Shown: positions 24,370-35,100 of the stretch, in pieces
Layout of the letters: every line of letters begins with the position of its first letter
How positions within the stretch are numbered: the stretch's first letter is position 1
NCBI GenBank assembly: GCA_031772625.1
Contig: CM062819.1
Span: forward strand, 827,111,503-827,175,502
Reading direction: 5' to 3'
DNA length: 64,000 nucleotides
Source of the DNA: Pinus tabuliformis
Lineage: Eukaryota; Streptophyta; Pinopsida; Pinales; Pinaceae
Notes under the pieces: generated by a model
The model's database searches: none
What the model was told of the DNA's origin: nothing
The model's input: the letters and a program-made list of their open reading frames with translations, nothing else
Translations under genes and position numbers: made by a program

Positions 24370-24605
24370 CTGTCGCGTCACTCCTGCGTCATGATTACGT
24401 CATACCCAAAGCCCCCGCCACCGCGCCACGTCGCCCTCCACGCAGTCTTGCCGCCCCCACATCCCTCCACCGTGTCCTGCCACGCTGGCCTCCAACTCAG
24501 CACCCACGTCATCATCCATAACCCGGGCCCCGCCGATGACGTCATGCTGACGTCATTGGCGGAAAAGTGCCAAAACCCATATGTGCCGAATTTGTCGTTA
24601 TAAAC
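24370..24605 (+). promoter_or_regulatory. Promoter inside the giant 5' LTR: ACGT-core cluster, E2F-like site and TATA box
   Basis: A GC- and CpG-rich block carries TTACGTCA (24395-24402), CCACGTCG (about 24426), CCACGTCATC (about 24503) and two TGACGTCA palindromes (24537-24544, 24548-24555). These are bZIP/TGA-type binding words. TTGGCGGAAA right after them resembles an E2F site, and TATAAAC follows at 24599-24605. Spacing suggests transcription from about 24630, upstream of the LTR reading frames. Binding and start site are inference from motif matches. Confidence 0.6.
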
Positions 24606-25269
24606 GCGCAATTGAACCGTTTTTTGTCATTTTCGCTGGAAAAGAGAGGGAGTTGTGTTGTTCGTTTAATCCAAAAATTGCCTCCACACTACGAATTCAA
24701 AGCTTGGGATGCCGCCACTTACCAATTCAGCTACATTCTCCATCCATTGCTCAACCCGGCAGCTCTCGGCGCTAATTATCCAGGTATTTGCCGAAATTTA
24801 CCTATTTGCCCGTGTTCTTGCCATTTCTCTGCAAAGTTCTCCACTAAATACCTGGTAAATCCTAAATTAAATACTATCATTCAGTAAATGTTGGCCCAAA
24901 ATAATCCACATTGTCCCCTTGTCCAAAATTCACTGTTGAACAATCATTTTCGGCCTTAATTTGCAATTTACCCTCCAACTGCCCGGCATTGTTCCCTTTT
25001 GCCGAGCATATAATTGAAGAACTGCATTTCACCAGCTTATAGTCCTGCCCCCCCTCTGCAATTCATCCTCACTGTTCATAATCCTTGTGAATTTACCAGA
25101 GCAGAGCAGAGGCAAGTCTGCTTAATCTACTCACTCCTCTTTGAAGATATATCTGGCATCACCTGCATTCAGTCTGCCACCTGACTTCTAAAAAAGATTT
25201 ACAAGCTATTACATTCACACTGTTACATTCAGAAACTGCATTCCAAAGACAGCACCTAAAGGCTATACA

Positions 25270-26616
25270 ATGGCTGCACCTACAACTCTTAGTGTTGCCC
25301 CCATGAATCCACCTAACAAAGAGCTTGAGGCCATGCCTCTTGCTGACAGAGATTACCTCATCCAAGACCATGTGGGTGACAGGAACCATTTACAGACCTT
25401 CCGGGAATTGAGGGACAACTATTTGAGCAACAATGACATATATGGGATATGGGAATCCAATCTGCCTCATTACTTTCTCCCATCTGTTAACATTTTTCCA
25501 GAAATCATCCGCTTATGTGTTGAGAATTATGATCCAAATCACAGAGTTGTCAAGTCTCCATCTGAGAGCATACTCTTCCACATCAATGCTGACTCCATCA
25601 ACCAGATGCTCAACTTCAAACAAACTCAACTGCTGTATCCCTTCTCCATGAACTATCTACTGGATACAGGTGCCAAACTTTCCACTGCTGACATTGAGAA
25701 GATCACCAAGACATTTATGAGAGCTGACCACCAACCCACAGGGCCACCTCCTTTCTTGCATGTCCATTTTACTGATGTAGGCCAACTTCTAGTTGACATG
25801 ATTTCCTATGTGTTGGGCTATAAAACCAGTGAACACGTTGATGAGACAGTGTTGGTGTTATTAGCTGCTTACAGCCCAGGCAAACCTCCTGCTTACAAAT
25901 ATAACTTTGCTAAATTCATAGCCAACAAGATACATGACCAACTTTTCAAAGTGGACAGGGAGGGTATATTCAAATATTCATCATATATCTACCACTTGTT
26001 CATGCTCTATCAATCCGAGGCCTTTCAATGCCCTATCAAGAAGCTGGATTCCAGGGGAGAAAGAAGGTCTGTCATCTTCTGGTCATCAGTTTTCCACCAA
26101 GTCCAAGATTCACCATATTCATACTGTGAATTTATTGATCAATTTGTCTACCCGGTCTCTTGCCTATTGATGAGATCCCCTCCTCCCAGAGTGTCATTTG
26201 AAATCCAGAAAACTCTGCAGCTGTCCAAAAATTATAAAATAGGTGATTGGTACCTATACCAAAATCATACAGTCATCAGAATTTATGGCTGCGAGCTCTG
26301 TCCATATAGGCTCCCGAGATATGTACCAATGATATTGTTCGCCTTGGAGTACTATAGGCAGCTTATTAACTCTGACCTCACCCACTTTCATAGTGCCAAG
26401 AAGAAAGCCCACCTCAAGTTCAAACACCACCTGGGCCCCTTTATCATGAACAAAAAAGAGGGATGGCAAGAGGCTGAGCAAATCCTCAAAGATAAATACA
26501 AGTTATCAAGAAGCTTCTGGTGGGTCCCTTATGACCCTGAAGGCTTCATCAGTGCTAGAAGAGTCAAGTACAGGCTGCTAGGCTATGAGCACTATAAAAT
26601 TCCACAAATTGAGTAG
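25270..26616 (+). CDS. LTR-encoded protein A of giant element (448 aa), 5' LTR copy
   Basis: A long frame starts at an ATG in a favourable context (ACAATGGCT). It encodes a mostly globular protein without signal peptide or evident membrane span. The N-terminal part has a charged segment (RELRDNYLSNNDIYGIWES); the middle has ESILFHINADSINQMLNF and a helical QLLVDMISYVLGY segment; the end is aromatic-rich (SRSFWWVPYDPEGF). The layout loosely recalls the plant transposon-associated or plant mobile domain proteins that occur inside retroelements, but this is a weak resemblance. The 3' LTR copy differs at about 12 residues. It lies about 640 bases after the promoter-like TATA box and just before the coiled-coil frame. 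Function is unknown. Confidence 0.75.
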   Translation: MAAPTTLSVAPMNPPNKELEAMPLADRDYLIQDHVGDRNHLQTFRELRDNYLSNNDIYGIWESNLPHYFLPSVNIFPEIIRLCVENYDPNHRVVKSPSESILFHINADSINQMLNFKQTQLLYPFSMNYLLDTGAKLSTADIEKITKTFMRADHQPTGPPPFLHVHFTDVGQLLVDMISYVLGYKTSEHVDETVLVLLAAYSPGKPPAYKYNFAKFIANKIHDQLFKVDREGIFKYSSYIYHLFMLYQSEAFQCPIKKLDSRGERRSVIFWSSVFHQVQDSPYSYCEFIDQFVYPVSCLLMRSPPPRVSFEIQKTLQLSKNYKIGDWYLYQNHTVIRIYGCELCPYRLPRYVPMILFALEYYRQLINSDLTHFHSAKKKAHLKFKHHLGPFIMNKKEGWQEAEQILKDKYKLSRSFWWVPYDPEGFISARRVKYRLLGYEHYKIPQIE

Positions 26617-26850
26617 TATGCCAATCAGCAAGAATGGTTGCAAGACACATTAATTGAGGAACTAACTCAAGAAGAAATAATGCAAAGAAATGTCAAGGAT
26701 TTGGAAAAAACTCTTGACTTAGATTCTGTGCAGTAGGTAATTTTCAAGCAGCCGCATCTGGTTGGAGAAGGAACCTCAACTACTACAACTGCACCAGCCA
26801 CCCAGGCGCCATCTACAGCAGCATCAGGCACAGATAAGGGCAAAGGAATA

Positions 26851-28887
26851 ATGGGTGCTGAAGAAGAGATAGTAAAAGAAAAGCCTGCCTCCTCAATTGG
26901 GCAGCAACAAGAGCAAACCCCTCCACCACAAACAGAACCACCAACAGTACCTGCATTGCAGACCCCTGCACATGAGGAAAGGGGCAAGAAACGGGACCGA
27001 GAAGAGTCCACACTTGCTAGTGGATCCTCCCAGCTACCTGAAGCCAAGAGGCAAAAGGTTGACTCTCCGGTCATAGAAGAAATAAGCGAGGAAGTCCTTG
27101 AGAGCCCAAGGAAAGAAGGAGGAGACAGTCAGCAAACAGCTACAAGCTCTTTTCAACAAGAGCAAGGATTACAGCTTGGCATGGAGGTGTCCTCCTCCAC
27201 TCAGCAGAGCAAGAAGCCTTCAAGCACCAAGGCTTCCTTCAAAGAGATAAAGGCACAAAATGAGCTGTTGAGAGTGGAGGTATACAAGCAATTCCTCAAA
27301 GCAACACCAACTAAACAAGAGAGGTTGATGTCAGTGTATGATATACAAGAGGAAAAGATAATCCTCAGCCACTTCAAACCCAAGGTACCGCAGCCTCACT
27401 CAGCTGCAGATTTTGTAAAAACAAAGTTGGAAGTCATGGCAAAGGACATTCACCCCATGGACCAGATAGAGCTGCACAAGCAAACGGGGGAAATGGTCTA
27501 TGCCACCTTGGTAGACAGGGCCACAATGGCCCATGAATTGAAATAATCGCTGAAGAACACCAACATTCAGCTGGATTTCGAGAGAATGTCCTCCACATCC
27601 AAGGACAACAGGATTAAAACACTGGAGGACATCATTATGGACCTAGGACATGATCCTAAGGACCCAAAGGGTGTGAGGGCCCTCATGAAAAAGAAGGAAG
27701 ATGATATTGTTGCATTGAGGAAAAGACTAAAACTGCTTCCCACTGAGCACCCTCAAACAGCAGAATTGCAAAAGGAAAAGGAGTCTGATGATCAACTCAA
27801 TCTAATAATGCAGCTGAATCAAAGAGTTATTGATCTGGAGAAAGAGCTAGAAGAGGCACTGCAAGACAAACAGGGAGAATCAACCTTCCAACCTCCCCAA
27901 ACTACCTCAACCACTGCCACCACTACAGAGGTGACAGTAACCCCTGCAACAACTACAGCAACAACAGAAGCAGCAGCAACAACAACAACAGCTCCTGAGT
28001 CCAGCTTAAACATGGATGAATTGACAAAGGTTATCAAAGATCTGGAACTTCAGGCAACCGAGATCAAGCAGGCCAAGGAAAAATTGGCAGCACTGGAGGC
28101 TAAATATGACAAATCAAAGATGACTATAGCAGAGCAGGCTAGAGAAATTAAGGCCCTCAAAGACAAAATAAAGGCCTTAGAGAAAGAGCTCAAACTTGAA
28201 AATACTCTGGTAGAAATAAAGAGGATTTTGTGGGCCCGGATTGACCACTCCCTTACTAGACAATGGAAGTCAATCAAGACAGTGCATGAACAGATGGAAT
28301 TGATTGGCCAAGCACAAATTGAGAGCCAAAAACCCAGAATAGTACTAGGGAACATGCCTGAGCAGGCCAACAGAATGATAAATTTTCTCAACAATCAGAC
28401 CAAGGAGGAACTGGCAGCCCTGAACATCATTAACAGGACAGATGTTGTCCTTACAGCTAAAAAAGTGCTCACCCTCAGAAATTTTGTACAAACTGTAGAA
28501 AGAAAATGTCATGAAATGCAGGCTGAGGTGGATGAATACAAGCTCAAAATGGGAGCACTGCAAGAAAAGGGATTGCCCAGCCTACTAACCAGCACAGGAA
28601 GACTGCTCCCCCGTGAGCAATATGCTACCAGGATGACAAATTTTATTGAAAATCAGATCACTGCATCCGCCAGTACTTCTGAAGAAACAGGGCCTCCAAC
28701 AGGGCAGGGTCTCTACGACAAGCTTGAAAATCTATTTTTTATTGAACATGAGATCAATCACTTATTTGAGGTTCCACCAAATTTCTATAGGTATACAGAG
28801 GCAGATGAAACCTTGGTAAAAATACGAAGACACCAACTACCCAAAGAGGATTGGTGGCAGGCAATGCTACAAATTTTGCCTCAGTAA
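26851..28887 (+). pseudogene. LTR-encoded coiled-coil protein B of giant element, 5' LTR copy
   Basis: The first part is low-complexity, rich in Gln, Pro, Thr and Glu, with basic clusters (KKRDREES, EAKRQKVDSP) that resemble nuclear localisation signals. The second part is strongly heptad-like (KIKALEKELKLEN, LEKELEEAL) with a Thr/Ala-rich linker between two coiled-coil blocks. The end is a conserved-looking globular tail (FFIEHEINHLFEVPPNFYRY). It could form oligomers or bind another protein, but no family is recognised. This copy is slightly broken. Confidence 0.7.
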
Positions 28888-29210
28888 TCTCAGTTGCTCG
28901 GTCCTAGTCAGCTTCAACTCAGCCAAAGGCAAAAAGCAGAATCTGGGCAATATACAAGGCGGCCAAAAGAGGTGACTCAGCATGAAGACAGCGACAGCAA
29001 ACCAAAACATAGGAAATGCGCAAATTTTGGGCAGCACGGCTTCAGCCGACTCCATCGGTCACAAAGTCAACATTCTCTGACCATTTTGGACAGCTAATAC
29101 ATTGAGCAGTTACTACAGCATTTATTTTCTCAGCTGCAATCCTCCAGGAGTTAGCACAATATTAATGAGCCATTAACTCACCAACTAGATATTTTCTGAT
29201 GTAAATTTTG

Positions 29211-29218
29211 TATATATA
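29211..29218 (+). promoter_or_regulatory. Second TATA-like motif near the end of the 5' LTR
   Basis: TATATATA followed by a pyrimidine-rich CCTCCCCTTGCAAC lies about 840 bases before the LTR end, a typical position for the start of R in an LTR. It could drive the genomic RNA, leaving the upstream promoter for a messenger of the LTR frames. The 3' LTR keeps it at about 43125. Confidence 0.45.
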
Positions 29219-30060
29219 CCTCCCCTTGCAACGTATTTGGCGTTGGTGATTTTCACTCTAAGGCAATATATTGTATGTTTTTCAGATGATCTAATACAAA
29301 AGGCTGGAAAAGCTCAATGTTTCTCGAATGCTTGATGTCTCAATGATGCTCTGCGTGCTGTTGCAGAATTCCTGTGCTGTCTGGTGGAACTATAAGTTTT
29401 CTCAATCTATGTATTATCTTCTTATGTTTGTTTGAGTCGTATACATGTTTCACCAATCTAATAATAGAGAAAAAGAATAGTACAGGATATGTTTGATTAC
29501 ACCCTGTATTCAATCTCTGTTGTTGAAATTTTTTCTTCAGAATTAATCATGAACATGAATTCTTAATTGCTCATGTTTATATCAATTCTATAAATATGAA
29601 TGTTATATAGGAATTCTTCAGTGCTCCTAAGTAATATTCCCATTGTTCTCCATATCAGCTTACTGAAAGATCCTTAGTTTCCTTTCATGCCCTGATTACA
29701 TCACACTCAATTACAGATTTAAAGAATTGTTCCTTAGACACTTGTCTGGCTCTGTAGCATCATTGTTGTATCAACGCAGACATATCAAGCAATTAAACAT
29801 CATTAACTCCATGCCCAATGGCCTAGATCACCCTGTAAACATATATCTGTTCTGACTGAAATCATCATCCAGCAAAATTCAAAACAAAACCTTGAGCATC
29901 ATAACTAGCCTAAAATATTATACAAACAAAGTTAAATCACAAAGAGAGAGCCCTCTCTGGTTACAGGTAGGCTAGAACTTGTGACCCAAAGATTGGTTAG
30001 TGGTTACCTCGGCCGTATTCCCTTGGGAGTCAGAGGGAACAACCTGAGTGCTAACATAAT

Positions 30061-30080
30061 TGGCAACTCCGCTGGGGACA
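30061..30080 (+). other. Primer-binding site of giant element
   Basis: TGGCAACTCCGCTGGGGAC lies four bases after the 5' LTR. It is similar to the primer sites I know from Tat/Ogre-type gypsy elements, attributed to an arginine tRNA, and unlike the initiator-Met sites of the other elements here. The exact tRNA is not established. Confidence 0.75.
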
Positions 30081-30432
30081 GAGCGTATTTTTCAAACTAC
30101 TGTCTGTTTCTAGACAGTGGTTCGAAAAACTTGAACAGTTCCTTACAAAATTCTAAAAATATTCTCAAAAATACCAAAAGCAAGTTCAGAAGCTGGCTCC
30201 TAAAAAGAGAACTAGCCATACCAGGTCAAATCCTGACCCGAATCCTCCACCTGTTTTTGACAATCCTAACTTAATTCCCAAGACTCTTAGGAACCAAAAG
30301 GAACCAGAACAATCTCCTAAATCCAGTGCTGAGGCAGTTCAGCAAAGTTTCATTCCAACCCCTGCTAAACCATCAGTCCACCTTCATATAGTTCATTCTT
30401 CCCCCTCTTCATCGTCCACTTCACAAAACATA

Positions 30433-32088
30433 TTGTCTACACCCAACACACAAACTGCTACTGTTGTCCCTGTTGTCCCAGTTGTTCCCTTTCTACCAGT
30501 TGTCCCACTTATCCCTCCAAATATGGCTAATCGTTATGCTCCCCTTCAGTTACCTGGTAATCCTGGGGCCATGCCTCAGGACTACCAAAGTAAGATTACT
30601 TATTTTGACGGAACCAGTACATACACTGCCCTACAACATACCAAGAAAATGCTAGACTACTTTGAAAATTATGAGATAGATGATGATGATGTGAGAATGA
30701 AGATTTTCGTGCAAAGTCTGACAGGTGAAGTAAGAACTTGGTTTAGGGCACTGGCTGCAAATTCCATAGCTGATTCGGGTGCCCTTTATCAGTCCTTCCT
30801 GAACAGATGGGAAAAGAAAAAGGACCCTCTACACATTTTATCTGAATATGACACCATAAGGAGAGGCCCTCAAGAAACTGTCTTGGACTATTGCACTAGG
30901 TTCAACACTATATATAATGCCATTCCTCAAAATCTTAGGCCTCCACCTGATTTAGCATTGATTAAGTTACCTGATGAGTTTGATGCTGATATGGAATATC
31001 AACTAAGAGAAAGAGCCCCTGCAACCCTAGCAGACATGCAAAACATAGCTGTAAGTGTAGAGGCAAATCTGATTGCTAAGAGAAACCGGGCAAGGACTGA
31101 AAGAAGAACTACTTTTAAAGAAGAACCCTCATCATTTGAGCAAAAGCTAGATGCAATTATCAAAGGGATGGACAGACTTGGAGACAGGGTGGAAACCATA
31201 GAAAGAAAATCATCATGGGAAGGTCAAACAAGCAATATTAGAAACCCAAACTTTAGAAAGAATCAAAGTCCCAATGTTGGAAGGACTGATCCTGACCAGC
31301 ATGTCAGACCTCCTTTCCAAGAAAACTATGCAGAGGCTTCCACATCTAGTGAACCTAATGAGGACCCTCACATCAATCTAATGGGTCTGGACAGTGAACA
31401 TCAAGTCTTCTTAACACAAGAAGATCAAGAGATTTACAATGACAATCAATACCACACTAAGTCAGGAGAATCATTTGATTTCAAAGAGGGTTATGATGCA
31501 GCTGTGTATGAGGTACACAAACAGTACAAACTAAGGACTAGAACGATAGATGTACCTACACCCCTCAAACCAAAGGACAATAAGCAGTCAAAAAAGATCA
31601 ATGATAATACCACTCTCCCAAAATCAGCTGGCAGCTCAAACCCACCTACCACAGAAGTCACTGTGGAGGACATATCAGAACAACAGCCCTCTAAAAACCA
31701 GCCAGTCCCACCCCATCCGTCAAAGACAAGGGCAGATACTCCCCCAGGAAACAAACATGGCACCAGTTTTACTCAAAATCAAGCCAACTATGAGCAAAAG
31801 ACCACTGACAACCCTGCTGAAAGGGAAAATTTTGTTACACTGAATGCCAAGATTCAAATGGAAAAACCTTTTAACTTGGAAACAGAAATAAGTAAGCTAA
31901 AGATATCAGTTCCTCTTTCGGAATTAGCCAAACATGAAATATACAGACAGCAGATTAACAAGTCACTCCAAGTATCAGACGATAAAGATGTTGTGAATGT
32001 CCTAGATGACCAACCAGAGTTGCTGTTCGGACCGGAGGTTAATGGAAAACAGAAAATGGAGGGGTTCCACCCTTCTATGTCAGTCTAA
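30433..32088 (+). CDS. Gag-like protein of giant element
   Basis: The first ATG in this frame is at about 30523 (MANRYAPLQLPGN); the frame is open upstream of it. The capsid part shows KITYFDGTSTYTALQH, FVQSLTGEVRTWFRAL, FLNRWEKKKDPLHILSEYD and VLDYCTRFNTIYN, the standard Retrotrans_gag pattern of Tat-type gypsy elements. The C-terminal half is hydrophilic and rich in Asn, Pro and Ser. No CCHC knuckle is seen, which is common in this clade. The protein assembles the particle. The frame is long and well preserved. Confidence 0.85.
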   Translation: MSTPNTQTATVVPVVPVVPFLPVVPLIPPNMANRYAPLQLPGNPGAMPQDYQSKITYFDGTSTYTALQHTKKMLDYFENYEIDDDDVRMKIFVQSLTGEVRTWFRALAANSIADSGALYQSFLNRWEKKKDPLHILSEYDTIRRGPQETVLDYCTRFNTIYNAIPQNLRPPPDLALIKLPDEFDADMEYQLRERAPATLADMQNIAVSVEANLIAKRNRARTERRTTFKEEPSSFEQKLDAIIKGMDRLGDRVETIERKSSWEGQTSNIRNPNFRKNQSPNVGRTDPDQHVRPPFQENYAEASTSSEPNEDPHINLMGLDSEHQVFLTQEDQEIYNDNQYHTKSGESFDFKEGYDAAVYEVHKQYKLRTRTIDVPTPLKPKDNKQSKKINDNTTLPKSAGSSNPPTTEVTVEDISEQQPSKNQPVPPHPSKTRADTPPGNKHGTSFTQNQANYEQKTTDNPAERENFVTLNAKIQMEKPFNLETEISKLKISVPLSELAKHEIYRQQINKSLQVSDDKDVVNVLDDQPELLFGPEVNGKQKMEGFHPSMSV

Positions 32089-32117
32089 ACATTCATGATA
32101 AGGTTCTACATAACGCA

Positions 32118-35100
32118 ATGTTTGATTCTGGGGCCTCACACAACTTAATGCCCAAATCTGTAATGGAAAACTCGACCTAGATATCACAAGACCTTATAAA
32201 GATCTATTATCATTTGATTCAAGCCAGGTCAGGTGCTTAGGCTTGATTAAAGATTTATGTGTTTCCCTGGTTCAATACCCAACCAAAACTATCTTGATGG
32301 ATGTAGTGGTAGCTGACATACCCCCTAAGTATGGCATGCTCTTGTCCAGATCCTGGGGGCCAAGCTCCAAGGTTCTTTGCAATTGGATATGTCTTATGCC
32401 ACTATCTCAGTCTTTGGGCAGCCAAAGAGATTATACCGTGAAACTTTGATGAAATATGTGGTAAGCAGTCAAGAGAAGCCCCAAAATTTCCCAATCTATT
32501 CAATACACTCTGACATGGATTCATTTATTCTCTACAATACCGACATCTGCAACAAAGCTTATTCTGAACTATTAATGACAGTAGAGACAGAGGAGTTAGA
32601 TGAGCAATGCGCTTTCAAAGACCAAGGGACTGTGGGTATAGCTGATAAGACAAAGGAACATGATGTATCAAGTAACTTGCAAGAAACCAACCTACCCATG
32701 ATCCAACTTTCTAGTGATCCCAATCCAAATCTTGATCATGAAACCCTATGGTATTTAGAATTTGATGGCTCTGTAAACCGGTTGGGAGATGGAGCAGGAG
32801 TCTGGATCCATAATATGCACAATGACCAAGATGAGGACCATGCATACAGACTAAACTTTCGATGCACAAACAACATGGCTGAATATGAAGCCCTTCTGTT
32901 AGGTCTGAAACTCATAAAAAATCTAGGTGCAACCAAAGTCTCAATCTTAGGAGATTCAGATCTGATCATACAACAGATGAAAGGAAATTTTACCACAAAT
33001 GATCTAAGGTTGAGAGAATATAAGGGAGCAGCTATTCAGGCACTTGAGAGCTTCTCACAAACACAGTTGACTAAAATTTCCAGAGAACTCAATATACATG
33101 CTCACAGCTTGGCAACCTTTGCCAGCACTTGTAAGTTGCCTTTCAAAACCAATCATACGTTTACTGCTAAAATCAAACACACACCTTCAGTCCCGGATAA
33201 CATCAAGAATTGGCAAGTCTTCGAGAGTAACACTCAGATAAATAACTTCCTCACCTTAAAGGAAGAATTTTCCGGCATGAACATTGACACTAGCACTAGA
33301 GATGATCAACCACGGGCATGCACAATTACACAGAAAATATCAGCTGAAACAGCTAATCTAGTTTTGCGTCCTACCACCTTTGACAAGGAAACTATACAAA
33401 AGTTGAAACAGCCAGATGGAGAGGAAATGGCTGAAACAGAAGCCGAGGTAATTGAGCTAAAAGATAATTTCCTGCCCACAGGTTTAACCCCTTTGGAGGA
33501 TCTGTTTGATTCAAATGATGTCTCAAGAAAACCAAAAATGCAACCATTGAATGCTGAAATAGAAGATTGTAACATTGGCACTCCTGAAAATCCCAAAATG
33601 GTTAAGTTATCCAAAGGATTACCACCTGAGCAGAAACTGAAATACATTGAGTTATTCAAAGAGTTTCAAGATGTCTTTGCCTGGAGCTATGAGGACCTTA
33701 AGTCTTATGATACATCAGTTATCCAGCACACTATACCTTTAAAAGAAAATCAAAAGCCTTTCAAACAGAAACTCAGAAGAGTGAACCCTGTGCACCTTCC
33801 TCTTATTGAAAAAGAAGTGAAATGTATGTATGAAGCAGGAATCATTGCTCCAATCAGATTCTCAAAATGGATTTCAAACCTAGTGCCTACTAGGAAAAAG
33901 ACAGGGGAAATCAAATTGTGTGTTGACCTAAGAAATTTGAACAAAGTCTCTCTCAAAGACCATTATCCCTTACCTAAAATGGATCATATCCTGCAAAGGG
34001 TAGTGGGAGCCTCTAGGATCTCCTTATTAGATGGTTTCTCAGGATTCAATCAGATTTTAGTGCACCCGGCTGATCAAGACAAAACTGCCTTCACAACACC
34101 TTGGGGAACATTCAAATATGTCAAAATTCCTTTTGGGCTTAAAAATGCAGGGGCCACATTCCAAAGAGCAATGGAGATTGCCTTCGCCAAAGAACTCCAT
34201 GATTTCCTAGTTGTCTATCTTGATGATCTTACCGCCTTTTCAAAATCAGATCAAGAACACTTAGAACACTTGAGGCAGGTTTTCACAATTTGTAGAAAAT
34301 ATGGCATATCTTTGAACCCAAAGAAATCACTGTTTGGGCTGGAGGAAGGTAAACTCCTGGGGCATATAATCTCAAAAGATGGTATTAGGATTGATCCTGA
34401 CAGAATTCAAGCTATCCTACAAGTACCACATCCAAGAAACATCAAAGAATTACAAAGCTTTCTAGGAAAAATCAACTTCTTGAGGAGGTTCATTCCCAAT
34501 TTGGCTGAACTCATAAGACTGTTAAACAATATGCTGAAAAAGGATTCCAAGGTCAAATGGACCATAGAAGCTAGACAAGCCTTTGAGGATATTAAAAGAG
34601 CATTGACAAACACACCAGTCCTAACAAGCCCTAGATTTGACCAAGATTTTATCATTTTCTCTTTTGCATCTGAGCACACAATTGCTGTTGTTCTGCTACA
34701 AAAAGATGACTAGGGTTGTGAAAAGCCCATTGCATTTTTTAGCAGAGCCCTTAGAGATGCTCCCTTGAAATATCAGATCATGGAAAAACAAGCCTATGCA
34801 TTGGTAAAAGCCATCAAGGACTTCAGAATCTATATCCTGTACTCTCATATAATTGCCTATGTTCCTAATGCAGTGGTCAAAGACATTCTAACCCAGGAAG
34901 GAATTGAAGGCAAGAGGGGCAAGTGGATTGCCAACATCTTAGAATATGACATTGAGATTAAACCCACCAAAATGATAAAAGGACAAGGTCTGGCTAAACT
35001 AATGACTGAAACCAATTTTCAAGCCCTTGACATTAATGAACTAGACGACGAACAGGAGATGGCGACTCCACAGATCAACCAAGCCTTTATGCAATCTCCC

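Larger units (their letters stand above)
22819..30056 (+). repeat. 5' LTR (7.2 kb) of giant element
   Basis: The LTR has canonical TG and CA ends, abuts the GGATC duplication on the left, and has the primer site four bases after its right end. At over 7 kb it exceeds ordinary plant LTRs (0.1-2 kb) and the roughly 5-kb LTRs known from Ogre. It contains a C22 homopolymer at about 23959-23980, a GC-rich promoter-like block, two long reading frames and a second TATA-like motif near its end. Confidence 0.93.

Noticed and set aside
27819-28037. Minus-strand valine/alanine-rich frame in LTR protein B
   Set aside because: It is the antisense of a Thr/Ala-rich linker; the low complexity makes an open frame on the other strand expected.
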